Assembly (NCBI GenBank): GCA_934692455.1 | Contig: CAKUTY010000095.1 | Span: 1 to 5,705 of the forward strand | Origin: an uncultured Erysipelotrichaceae bacterium | GTDB lineage: Bacteria > Bacillota_I > Bacilli_A > Erysipelotrichales > Erysipelotrichaceae | Length of the DNA stretch: 5,705 nucleotides | Direction of reading: 5' to 3' | Shown: one piece after another, positions 1 to 5,164 of the stretch | Position numbering within the stretch: the first letter of the stretch is position 1 | Layout of the letters: each line of letters opens with the position of its first letter | Program-made: the position numbers and the translations under genes | The notes under the pieces: generated by a model | Seen by the model: only the letters and a program-made list of their open reading frames with translations | Told to the model about the DNA's origin: nothing | The model's database searches: none

Positions 1-306
1 CAATAAAAGGAGTGTGTACATGAACAATATCAAAATTCTTCATTTCCAACATCTTGTCATAATGAGCATCCAACAATGGTAAACCAGCATTATAAACTGT
101 CATTGGCACCGTTTGAGAATAATAATCAATTATCTCAAAAGCATTATCTCAAAAGGGAAACGACCACGATAGCCCATATCTTCCATTGGAACTATCGCAC
201 TAAGCTCATGACCTTTTTTACCCAAAGAGTCACAATAGTTATAAACAACTCTGCCAACACCATCTACTATTGGCAAGAAAGAATCGGAAAATTGTCCTAT
301 CTTCAT
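1..306 (-). pseudogene. Family-4 (GT-B) glycosyltransferase, N-terminal part, frameshifted by a short tandem duplication; runs off the left edge
   Basis: Translation from the ATG at 306-304 begins MKIGQFSDSFLPIVDGVGRV and continues with a KKGHE segment and a GYRGRFPFE segment. This is the usual N-terminal Rossmann half of GT4 enzymes, which transfer sugars from nucleotide-sugars to lipids or glycans at the cytoplasmic membrane. The frame stops at codon 59 (TAA, 132-130). If one 14-bp period of the repeat at 129-155 is removed, the frame continues FPFEIIDYYSQTVPM and reaches FDIVHVHTPFI at the window edge, the expected GT4 HxH-type segment. So the sequence is a real gene broken by a duplication, or one that switches. 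The start overlaps the dus stop as ATGA, with AGGAG at 319-315 eight bases upstream, so translation is coupled to dus. Family assignment is good; the exact acceptor is unknown because the C-terminal donor-binding half lies outside the window. A sequencing or assembly error is possible. Confidence 0.8.
129..155. repeat. 13-bp direct repeat with 14-bp period inside the glycosyltransferase gene
   Basis: The word ATTATCTCAAAAG occurs at 129-141 and again at 143-155, separated by a single C, so this is a 14-bp tandem duplication. Fourteen is not a multiple of three, so the extra copy shifts the glycosyltransferase frame and brings in a TAA. The repeat length is suitable for loss or gain by replication slippage. 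Confidence 0.9.
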
Positions 307-1283
307 AAATAAATCTCCTGACTATCTAATAATAATTCATATTCTCTTAACAAATTATTTAAGTCATCATATGTCTCAAGCTTAGACATCCTGTTCTTAT
401 AGACACTACTATTATATAAACCACTTATATAATGAGGAGCCAAACCGCGCATTTCTCTTATGCCAATAAGTTCTCCCTTTAGTGTACACAACTTATGTGC
501 ATGCCTTAGACACATCTCAATACGGTCTTTATAAGAAGTTTTAATATCAGTAATGCCTTTTTCATAATCACTAATCTCTTTAATCAAGAAAGGATTACCA
601 ATAATACCTCTGCCAACCATAATCGCATCACAGTATTCTTTATACTTAATATAGTCATCAAGAGTCTTAATATCACCATTACCAATCACAGGAATACTGA
701 TGTTTTCATGAAGTAACTTAATATCATCCCAATTAGCTTTGCCCTCATACATTTGACTTCTAGTCCTACCATGTAAGGTGATAGCCTTAATGCCAGTATG
801 TTCAAGTTTCTTAGCTAGTGACATGTAATTTTTATGTTGCATATCATAACCCAAACGCATCTTCACCGTAACAGGCTTAGAAGTGTTATCTAAGACACTT
901 TTTACTATCTCAAGAGCTAAATCCTCATCCTTCATCAAAGCACTCCCTGCGCCCGTTTTAATGACCTTTGTGACAGGGCAACCCATATTGATATCGATAA
1001 TGTCACATTCACTCTCTTTATCCAAAACCCTTGTCGCATAAGCTATCGTTTCAGGATCTGAGCCAAACAATTGAAGACTAACAGGATGACCACATCCAAC
1101 ATCAATCATCTTAGCTGTCTTTTCATTCTTGTAATAGATAGCCTTATCAGAAACCATCTCACAGCACACAAGACCCGCCCCAAATTCTAGGCAAAGTTCT
1201 CTAAAGGCTGCATTGGTAACTCCAGCCATAGGTGCAATAATAAGAGGATTATTTAAAGTTACATTACCTATTTTTTTCAGCAT
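303..1283 (-). CDS. dus: tRNA-dihydrouridine synthase (DusB-like)
   Basis: This 326-residue protein is a complete FMN-dependent tRNA-dihydrouridine synthase, which reduces uridines in the tRNA D-loop with NAD(P)H. Visible motifs in order: APMAGVT (17-23) at the first barrel strand and FMN site; DINMGCP (97-103) with the catalytic acid Cys102; KTGAGSALM (109-117); VKMR (140-143, Lys141 near the flavin); LHGRT (170-174); GNGDI (201-205); and MVGRG (222-226) at the phosphate-binding end. A helical RNA-binding domain follows from about 245. Length is normal for the DusB/Dus1 group. The start is supported by KIGNVTLNNP, which normally opens the family. Upstream there is only a weak GAAG-type binding site inside hslO. 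The ORF overlaps hslO by 20 bp and the downstream glycosyltransferase by 4 bp, so it is very likely translated by coupling within one operon. The family is secure; the exact target uridine is not visible. Confidence 0.95.
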   Translation of the reverse strand: MLKKIGNVTLNNPLIIAPMAGVTNAAFRELCLEFGAGLVCCEMVSDKAIYYKNEKTAKMIDVGCGHPVSLQLFGSDPETIAYATRVLDKESECDIIDINMGCPVTKVIKTGAGSALMKDEDLALEIVKSVLDNTSKPVTVKMRLGYDMQHKNYMSLAKKLEHTGIKAITLHGRTRSQMYEGKANWDDIKLLHENISIPVIGNGDIKTLDDYIKYKEYCDAIMVGRGIIGNPFLIKEISDYEKGITDIKTSYKDRIEMCLRHAHKLCTLKGELIGIREMRGLAPHYISGLYNSSVYKNRMSKLETYDDLNNLLREYELLLDSQEIYL

Positions 1284-2163
1284 ACTTCTTCAACAATTCA
1301 ATATCTTCCTTATCAAAATGATATTCCTTATCACAGAATTGACACTGAACATCAATATGACCATCCGCAATAATCTCATCGATATCATCTTTTGAAAGAG
1401 TTAATAGATTACGCAAGAATCTTTCCTTAGAACAATCACAATGATATCTAACTTCATGTTTCTCTAAAATTTCAGCATCATCAAATAAAGAATGAATATA
1501 ATCTTGTAAACTAATTCCTGATTCAATAACTGAAGAAATAGGCTGTAACTTAAGATTCTCTAAATAAACAATATCTTCTTCAGTATGATCTGGTAACAAT
1601 TCAATAATCAAAACACCGCTTGCCTTACATGAATAATCAGTATCTACAAGAACACCAACAGAGACAATGCTTGGTCTTTGTTCAGAAACACTAAAATAAT
1701 ACGCAAAATCATCGCCAATTTCACCTGTTCTAAGTGCAACCTGTGTTGTATAGCTATTTCTCATTTTCAAGTCTCTAATGACCTTTAAATAGCCTTCTGT
1801 ACCTACTACTAAACCAACCGCAAGCTTATTAGAATCATTGTACTTTAGATACAAATGATTATTACCTACAAAGCCCTTTACATTACCTTCACTATCAGCA
1901 GTAGCCAAAACAGTACCAATACTACCACCACCATTAATTGTAGTAGTAACAGATTCACCATCATTCTTTTGCATCAAAGCCATAACACTAGTTACAGCCA
2001 TTGTTCTACCTAGTGCTGCCAAAGAAGTTGGCCACATATCATGAATCTTACCAGCATCATCAACTAGCTTAGTTGTATCTCCTAGATAAAATCTAGCATG
2101 CTTATTCAAAGCAGTTCCAATAATAATATTACTTTCCATGGCAAACATTATATCAAATATCAA
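1264..2163 (-). CDS. hslO: Hsp33 redox-regulated chaperonin
   Basis: Hsp33 is a cytosolic holdase that is inactive when reduced and zinc-bound, and is activated by oxidation plus unfolding. From the TTG start at 2163 it is 299 residues. The N-terminal domain carries WPTSLAALGRTMA (44-56), NGGGSIGTV (77-85) and a GEIGDDFAYY segment (147-156). The C-terminal zinc switch is complete: CDC at 242-244 followed by SKERF, and CQFC at 274-277, giving four cysteine ligands. The start is uncertain. TTG at 2163 has AGGG ten bases upstream. In-frame ATGs at 2148 and 2139 lack a ribosome site, although 2139 (MESNIII) matches the usual Hsp33 beginning best. A better-looking ATG at 2170 is out of frame because of a 7-bp repeat. 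It is the first gene of the hslO-dus-glycosyltransferase operon and is divergent from ogt. Identity is very secure. Confidence 0.96.
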   Translation of the reverse strand: MIFDIMFAMESNIIIGTALNKHARFYLGDTTKLVDDAGKIHDMWPTSLAALGRTMAVTSVMALMQKNDGESVTTTINGGGSIGTVLATADSEGNVKGFVGNNHLYLKYNDSNKLAVGLVVGTEGYLKVIRDLKMRNSYTTQVALRTGEIGDDFAYYFSVSEQRPSIVSVGVLVDTDYSCKASGVLIIELLPDHTEEDIVYLENLKLQPISSVIESGISLQDYIHSLFDDAEILEKHEVRYHCDCSKERFLRNLLTLSKDDIDEIIADGHIDVQCQFCDKEYHFDKEDIELLKKYAEKNR

Positions 2164-2164
2164 A
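2150..2164. repeat. 7-bp tandem repeat at the hslO start
   Basis: ATATCAA is repeated head to tail (2150-2156, 2157-2163), with one further base of the period at 2164. On the minus strand it places the ATG at 2170 seven bases out of frame with hslO, giving a 5-codon ORF (MIFDI, then TGA). Deleting one unit would give one continuous frame, MIFDIMFAMES, into Hsp33. Confidence 0.75.
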
Positions 2165-2173
2165 AATCATAAA

Positions 2174-2177
2174 CCCT
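2174..2177 (-). promoter_or_regulatory. Possible ribosome binding site deciding the hslO start
   Basis: The minus strand reads AGGG here. It lies ten bases before the TTG at 2163, which favours that codon, but only three bases before the out-of-frame ATG at 2170. The ATGs at 2148 and 2139 have no purine-rich site in range. The element is short, so the support is modest. Confidence 0.4.
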
Positions 2178-2199
2178 ATTCACCAAAGATATAAAATAA

Positions 2200-2228
2200 A
2201 TTATATGTACAATTACATCTACAAAACA
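2200..2228 (-). promoter_or_regulatory. Candidate promoter of the hslO operon
   Basis: A perfect TATAAT lies on the minus strand at 2205-2200, overlapping the ogt start codon. This would place transcription initiation near 2193 and give an untranslated leader of about 30 bases before the TTG start of hslO. The -35 region, 17 bases upstream at 2228-2223 (TGTTTT), is poor. Such TATA-like words are common in AT-rich DNA, so this is only a candidate. Confidence 0.3.
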
Positions 2229-2678
2229 CCAAAACAGTTTTCAAACATCCTATTAACTAGTGATGGAGAGTTTTTAACTGGCTTGTGTTTCATCAATACA
2301 TCAAAAGGATCATATAATACAAGTCTTCCAATTTTTAAAGAAACAATTAAATGGTTAGATATTTATTTTAGTGGCAATATTCCTAACTTTACACCAAAAT
2401 ATAAACTTGATTCTTTAACCCTATTTCAAAAGGAAGTTTTAGAAATCACAAAGAATATACCTTATGGAAAAATAATCACATACAAAGAGATTGCTGATAC
2501 TATCGCAAAAAGAAAGAATATAAAGAAAATGTCAGCCCAAGCAGTGGGACAGGCACTGAAACATAATCCAATATGCATCATAATCCCTTGCCATAGAGTG
2601 ATAGGCTCTAATAATAAGTTAACAGGCTATAACGGTGGAATAAACAACAAGATTGAACTATTAAAGCTAGAAAAATAA
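2205..2678 (+). CDS. ogt: Methylated-DNA--protein-cysteine methyltransferase
   Basis: This 157-residue protein removes O6-methyl groups from guanine (and O4-methyl from thymine) in DNA by irreversible transfer to its own cysteine. The short N-terminal domain (1-68) is poorly conserved, as usual. The DNA-binding and active-site domain starts at FQKEVLE (74-80) and contains NIPYGKIITYKEIA (84-97), a recognition-helix region AQAVGQALKHNP (111-122), the active site IPCHRV (127-132, acceptor Cys129), and LTGYNGG (139-145). The residue aligned with the arginine finger of the human enzyme (ARAVG) is Gln112; I recall a Gln here in other Bacillota, so it is probably a lineage variant. It is the only plus-strand gene, divergent from hslO with a gap of only 41 bp and no obvious Shine-Dalgarno site. 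It lacks an Ada-type regulatory domain, so it is a stand-alone Ogt/MGMT. Confidence 0.94.
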   Translation: MYNYIYKTPKQFSNILLTSDGEFLTGLCFINTSKGSYNTSLPIFKETIKWLDIYFSGNIPNFTPKYKLDSLTLFQKEVLEITKNIPYGKIITYKEIADTIAKRKNIKKMSAQAVGQALKHNPICIIIPCHRVIGSNNKLTGYNGGINNKIELLKLEK

Positions 2679-2700
2679 AAAAACAACTATTACTAGTTGT
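2671..2700 (-). terminator. Intrinsic terminator of the tRNA cluster
   Basis: A perfect 7-bp stem (2683-2689 with 2694-2700; TTAC loop as written on plus) is followed on the minus strand by seven T, an A and five T (2683-2671). It ends the Tyr-Gln-Lys-Gly transcript 28 bases after tRNA-Gly. The T-tract covers the ogt stop codon region. On the plus strand the hairpin lacks a T-run, so it would stop ogt transcripts poorly. Confidence 0.8.
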
Positions 2701-2728
2701 ATAAGTTAATTTAAGTTGAACATTCGAC

Positions 2729-2802
2729 TGGAGCAGGTGATCGGAATCGAACCGACGTAGTCAGCTTGGAGGGCTGAAGTTCTACCATTGAACTACACCT
2801 GC
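2729..2802 (-). tRNA. tRNA-Gly (UCC), with C33
   Basis: Reading the minus strand from 2802, the acceptor stem GCAGGTG pairs with CACCTGC, followed by discriminator T and an encoded CCA (2731-2729). The D-arm (GTTC/GAAC, loop AATGGTA with the GG pair), anticodon stem TCAGC/GCTGA and T-arm GTCGG/CCGAT with loop TTCGATT are all intact. The seven-base anticodon loop is CCTCCAA, giving anticodon TCC (2770-2768). The U73-type discriminator and G1-C72, C2-G71 pairs fit glycine. Position 33 is C (base 2771) where nearly all elongator tRNAs have U; related Gly-TCC genes normally have loop CTTCCAA. A shifted reading (CCA, Trp) would break the stem geometry and the discriminator rule. It is the last gene of the cluster. 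Confidence 0.93.
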
Positions 2803-2806
2803 AGTC

Positions 2807-2882
2807 TGGTGACCTGGGCGGGAATCGAACCCGCGACCCTTTGATTAAAAGTCAAATGCTCTACCGCCTGAGCTACCAGGTC
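2807..2882 (-). tRNA. tRNA-Lys (UUU)
   Basis: On the minus strand from 2882, acceptor stem GACCTGG pairs with CCAGGTC, discriminator A, and encoded CCA (2809-2807). The anticodon stem TTTGA/TCAAA encloses the loop CTTTTAA, giving anticodon TTT (2849-2847) for lysine. D-arm (GCTC/GAGC) and T-arm (loop TTCGATT) are canonical. It lies 4 bases upstream of tRNA-Gly and 9 bases downstream of tRNA-Gln, in one transcript. Confidence 0.97.
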
Positions 2883-2891
2883 AGCTTACAA

Positions 2892-2967
2892 TGGCTGGGA
2901 TGGCTGGGATCGAACCAGCGAAATGACAGAGTCAAAGTCTGTTGCCTTACCACTTGGCTACATCCCA
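2892..2967 (-). tRNA. tRNA-Gln (UUG)
   Basis: On the minus strand from 2967, acceptor stem TGGGATG pairs with CATCCCA, discriminator G, and encoded CCA (2894-2892). Anticodon stem ACAGA/TCTGT holds the loop CTTTGAC, with anticodon TTG (2935-2933) for glutamine. The weak first pair U1-A72 and G73 are typical of bacterial tRNA-Gln. The two CCCAGCCA words near the 3' end are simply the T-stem and acceptor ends. Confidence 0.97.
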
Positions 2968-2977
2968 AGAAATAAAA

Positions 2978-3062
2978 TGGTGGAGGGGGACAGATTCGAA
3001 CTGCCGAACTCGTTGAGAGCTGATTTACAGTCAGCCGCGTTTAGCCTCTTCGCTACCCCTCC
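2978..3062 (-). tRNA. tRNA-Tyr (GUA)
   Basis: On the minus strand from 3062, acceptor stem GGAGGGG pairs with the CCCCTCC before discriminator A and encoded CCA (2980-2978). Anticodon stem GCTGA/TCAGC holds the loop CTGTAAA, with anticodon GTA (3028-3026) for tyrosine. The long variable arm (class II, 85 nt in total) is typical of bacterial tRNA-Tyr. It is the first gene of the cluster, about 15 bases after the predicted transcription start, and 10 bases before tRNA-Gln. Confidence 0.97.
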
Positions 3063-3069
3063 ACATTAA

Positions 3070-3104
3070 TAAGTAAGCTCATTTATATTACCAAAGCTTA
3101 CTTA
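3070..3104. repeat. 10-bp inverted repeat flanking the tRNA promoter -10
   Basis: TAAGTAAGCT (3070-3079) and AGCTTACTTA (3095-3104) are perfect complements separated by 15 bases. The right arm lies in the promoter spacer and the left arm covers the predicted start site. A T-run does not follow on the minus strand, so it is not a clear intrinsic terminator for murA. It could be a protein-binding dyad, or a hairpin in read-through RNA from murA. Confidence 0.6.
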
Positions 3105-3113
3105 CTTTGTAAA
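3085..3113 (-). promoter_or_regulatory. Promoter of the tRNA Tyr-Gln-Lys-Gly operon
   Basis: On the minus strand, TTTACA (3113-3108) is separated by exactly 17 bases from TAATAT (3090-3085), which is preceded by TGG (3093-3091), an extended -10 element. Transcription would begin near 3078, about 15 bases before tRNA-Tyr. The -10 lies between the two arms of a 10-bp inverted repeat. Confidence 0.6.
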
Positions 3114-3147
3114 TAGGTTTTTGATAAAATTTTAAAATTTCTTAAAA

Positions 3148-4392
3148 TCACTCAATATCGCCACCAATATTTCTTAATTTAGTAACAATGTTATCATATC
3201 CTCTATAAATATGATAAGCATCATGGATAATTGTTTCACCATCGGCCATAAGACCTGCAATGATAAGACCTGCACCACATCTTAAATCTGTAGCCGTAAC
3301 TTCAGTTCCATGAAGCTTACAAGGACCAACAATAGTAGCTTTTGCATCACCAACAGTGATATTAGCACCCATCTTATTTAATTCGAAACAATGCTTAAAG
3401 CGCTTTGGATAAATCGTTTCATTAACATTTGATTCACCATTAGCCACACATAATAAAGGCGTAATAGGTTGTTGCAAATCAGTCGCAAAACCCGGGAAAG
3501 TCTGAGTTTGAATATCAATCGACTTTAAATTCTTAGCACCATATACTTCAACAAAATCGCTACCAACATTCATCTCAACGCCCATTTCCTCAAGCTTAGA
3601 CAATAAAGCCTCCAAGTGTTGAGGAATTACATTCTTAACAGTAACACCATCACCCATAGCAGCAGCCATACAAATATAAGTGCCTGCTTCAATGCGATCT
3701 GGAATAATATCATGGATACAACCTTTTAAACGCTTAACACCATCAATAATCAAATCACTAGTACCAGCACCACGAATTTCAGCACCCATCTTATTTAACA
3801 TACTTGATAAGTCAATAATTTCAGGTTCTTTAGCAGCATTTCTAATAATTGTTCTGCCCTTTGCGAAAACAGCAGCCAGCATAATATTGATAGTTGCACC
3901 AACAGAAGCAATATCTAAATAAATCTCATCACCAATAAGTTCATCCGCAAAAATCTCAATATTATCACCATCAGTCTTAACTGTTGCACCAAGTGACTCA
4001 AAACCCTTTAAATGTAAATCGATTGGACGAGGACCTAAATTACAACCTCCTGGATAAAGCATCTTAACATGCTTAAATCTACCAAGCAAAGCACCCATAA
4101 AATAATAAGACGCTCTTAACTTTCTAACCTCATCACCATCTAAAACAACATTCTCAATCTCTGTAGGATCGATAGTAAAGTTATCTTCATTCATCACTAC
4201 CTTAATATTCAATTTTCTTAAAATAGTAACAAGCGCATTAATATCCTCAATCTCAGGAATATCATAAAGCTTAACAACCTCACTTGCCAAAACAACCGCA
4301 GGAAGAATCGCAACAGTAGCATTCTTACTAGAAGAAATAGTTACCTCACCCTTAAGCCTATTTCCACCTTTAATTTTTATAAAATCATTCAT
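3148..4392 (-). CDS. murA: UDP-N-acetylglucosamine 1-carboxyvinyltransferase (MurZ/MurAB type)
   Basis: This 414-residue cytosolic enzyme transfers enolpyruvate from PEP to UDP-GlcNAc, the first committed step of peptidoglycan synthesis and the fosfomycin target. Key residues are all present at near E. coli numbering: SSKNA (21-25, Lys23-Asn24 binding), active-site loop PGGCNLGPRP (114-123) with catalytic Cys117, TDLQQP (304-309) with the general-base Asp305, the DLRCGAG region (369-375) with Arg371, and YRGYDN with Arg397. Having Cys rather than Asp in the loop predicts fosfomycin sensitivity. Words such as KLRASYYFMGA, SVGATINIMLAAV and AAKEPEIID resemble Bacillus MurZ (MurAB) more than MurAA, so a second murA elsewhere is likely (inference). 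The start ATG at 4392 is fixed by the conserved beginning; the only AGG upstream (4408-4406) is 13 bases away, a weak site. An intrinsic terminator ends just 18 bp upstream of the ATG. Confidence 0.96.
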   Translation of the reverse strand: MNDFIKIKGGNRLKGEVTISSSKNATVAILPAVVLASEVVKLYDIPEIEDINALVTILRKLNIKVVMNEDNFTIDPTEIENVVLDGDEVRKLRASYYFMGALLGRFKHVKMLYPGGCNLGPRPIDLHLKGFESLGATVKTDGDNIEIFADELIGDEIYLDIASVGATINIMLAAVFAKGRTIIRNAAKEPEIIDLSSMLNKMGAEIRGAGTSDLIIDGVKRLKGCIHDIIPDRIEAGTYICMAAAMGDGVTVKNVIPQHLEALLSKLEEMGVEMNVGSDFVEVYGAKNLKSIDIQTQTFPGFATDLQQPITPLLCVANGESNVNETIYPKRFKHCFELNKMGANITVGDAKATIVGPCKLHGTEVTATDLRCGAGLIIAGLMADGETIIHDAYHIYRGYDNIVTKLRNIGGDIE

Positions 4393-4410
4393 CGATAATA
4401 TTTTACCTAA

Positions 4411-4444
4411 AAATTAAAAAACTATCTACATGCATAGATAGTTT
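4411..4444 (-). terminator. Strong intrinsic terminator or attenuator between the SH3b gene and murA
   Basis: Arms 4419-4428 and 4435-4444 form a perfect 10-bp stem (AAACTATCTA with TAGATAGTTT) around a 6-base loop. On the minus strand the stem runs into a T-tract (4421-4416), then AA and three more T (4413-4411). It ends the transcript of the SH3b membrane-protein gene, 23 bases after its stop codon. Only 18 bp separate it from the murA ATG. Confidence 0.88.
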
Positions 4445-4467
4445 CCTAAATTAAATTTCAAAACAAA

Positions 4468-5145
4468 TTATTGTTTAGTAGCCCAAGTTGCATCACCAAA
4501 CTTAACACAAACCCAAGCATTATCGGCTAACTTAACCCAAACATTCTTATCGCTATCTTCTTTTGATTCGCTAGCTGTAAATACAGTGCCTGCAGCCATA
4601 AATGCTACACCGCCATCATCACTAGCAACCTTCTTTACATCATCAGATAAATCAGCGAACTTAGTTTGAGCGTTTGAAGTACCAGCACCTGTTCTAACTC
4701 TAACTGTTGCAGTCATCTTATAAGTAGCGCTCTCACCAGTTGGAACAGTTGTAGCTGTATTAGCACTACTGATTTGATTTTGAAGCTCAATAATCTTGTT
4801 GTTAAGTTCAGTCTCAGTATTTTGTGCCTTTGTTACATAAGCATCATACTCTGTCTTTAATGTTGTATAAGCCTTATTCTTACTGATGCCCCAGAACATA
4901 CCAAATACCGCAAGAATTAGTAGCACTACCATAATAGCGATCATAATAACATTAGACTTATTGATAGAACGTCCTTCTTCTTCATCCTCATATTCTTCTT
5001 CATCATATTCAGGCTCATCATATGAAGGGACATTATCATTCATCTTAAATACAGAACGATCAATGTCATCATCATTAACCTTAATTGAAGAAAAATCAGG
5101 AATATCTACAGTATCATCATTTTCATATGGGTTTCTTTCGTTCAT
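4468..5145 (-). CDS. Single-pass membrane protein with acidic cytoplasmic tail, coiled coil and SH3b-like extracytoplasmic domain
   Basis: A 225-residue protein of unknown specific function. Residues 1-60 are hydrophilic and strongly acidic, with an Asp/Glu/Tyr-rich run at 41-58. Basic residues RSINKS (59-64) precede one hydrophobic segment at about 65-87, so the N-terminus should be inside (positive-inside rule). Residues 88-127 are polar and heptad-like, a probable coiled coil, followed by a Thr/Ser linker (129-139). The C-terminus (about 142-225) looks like a bacterial SH3 domain: VRVRTGAG (148-155), AAGTVFTASE (184-193), and the aromatic strands VWVKLADNAWVCVKF (202-216), with an insertion at about 160-180. 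SH3b domains commonly bind cell-wall glycopeptide, so wall anchoring or sensing is a reasonable inference. The start is well supported: AGGAGG (5159-5154) lies 8 bases before the ATG. It follows the upstream gene by 19 bp and ends at a strong terminator. Confidence 0.85.
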   Translation of the reverse strand: MNERNPYENDDTVDIPDFSSIKVNDDDIDRSVFKMNDNVPSYDEPEYDEEEYEDEEEGRSINKSNVIMIAIMVVLLILAVFGMFWGISKNKAYTTLKTEYDAYVTKAQNTETELNNKIIELQNQISSANTATTVPTGESATYKMTATVRVRTGAGTSNAQTKFADLSDDVKKVASDDGGVAFMAAGTVFTASESKEDSDKNVWVKLADNAWVCVKFGDATWATKQ

Positions 5146-5164
5146 ATTATTTTCCTCCTATAAA

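Noticed and set aside
76..312. Plus-strand 78-codon open frame
   Set aside because: It is antisense to the glycosyltransferase, whose family motifs are clear on the minus strand; it stays open partly because the duplication also shifts this strand. The product has no family-like features.
1213..1395. Plus-strand 60-codon frame across the dus/hslO junction
   Set aside because: It is the reverse complement of conserved Dus and Hsp33 coding sequence; its hydrophobic look comes from AT-rich antisense codons.
2729..2802. Reading the last tRNA as tRNA-Trp (CCA anticodon after a U)
   Set aside because: A perfect 5-bp anticodon stem fixes a 7-base loop with TCC at 34-36; the discriminator T and the acceptor sequence fit glycine, whereas bacterial tRNA-Trp has G73.
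2891..2910. 9-bp direct repeat (TGGCTGGGA twice)
   Set aside because: It is explained by the T-stem and acceptor stem of tRNA-Gln, both needed for the cloverleaf.
3120..3147. AT-only palindrome (AAATTTTAAAATTT) after the murA stop as a terminator
   Set aside because: The stem would be made only of A-T pairs with almost no loop, so it is too weak to be called a terminator.
3680..3922. Plus-strand 80-codon frame inside murA
   Set aside because: It is fully antisense to conserved MurA residues and has no ribosome site.
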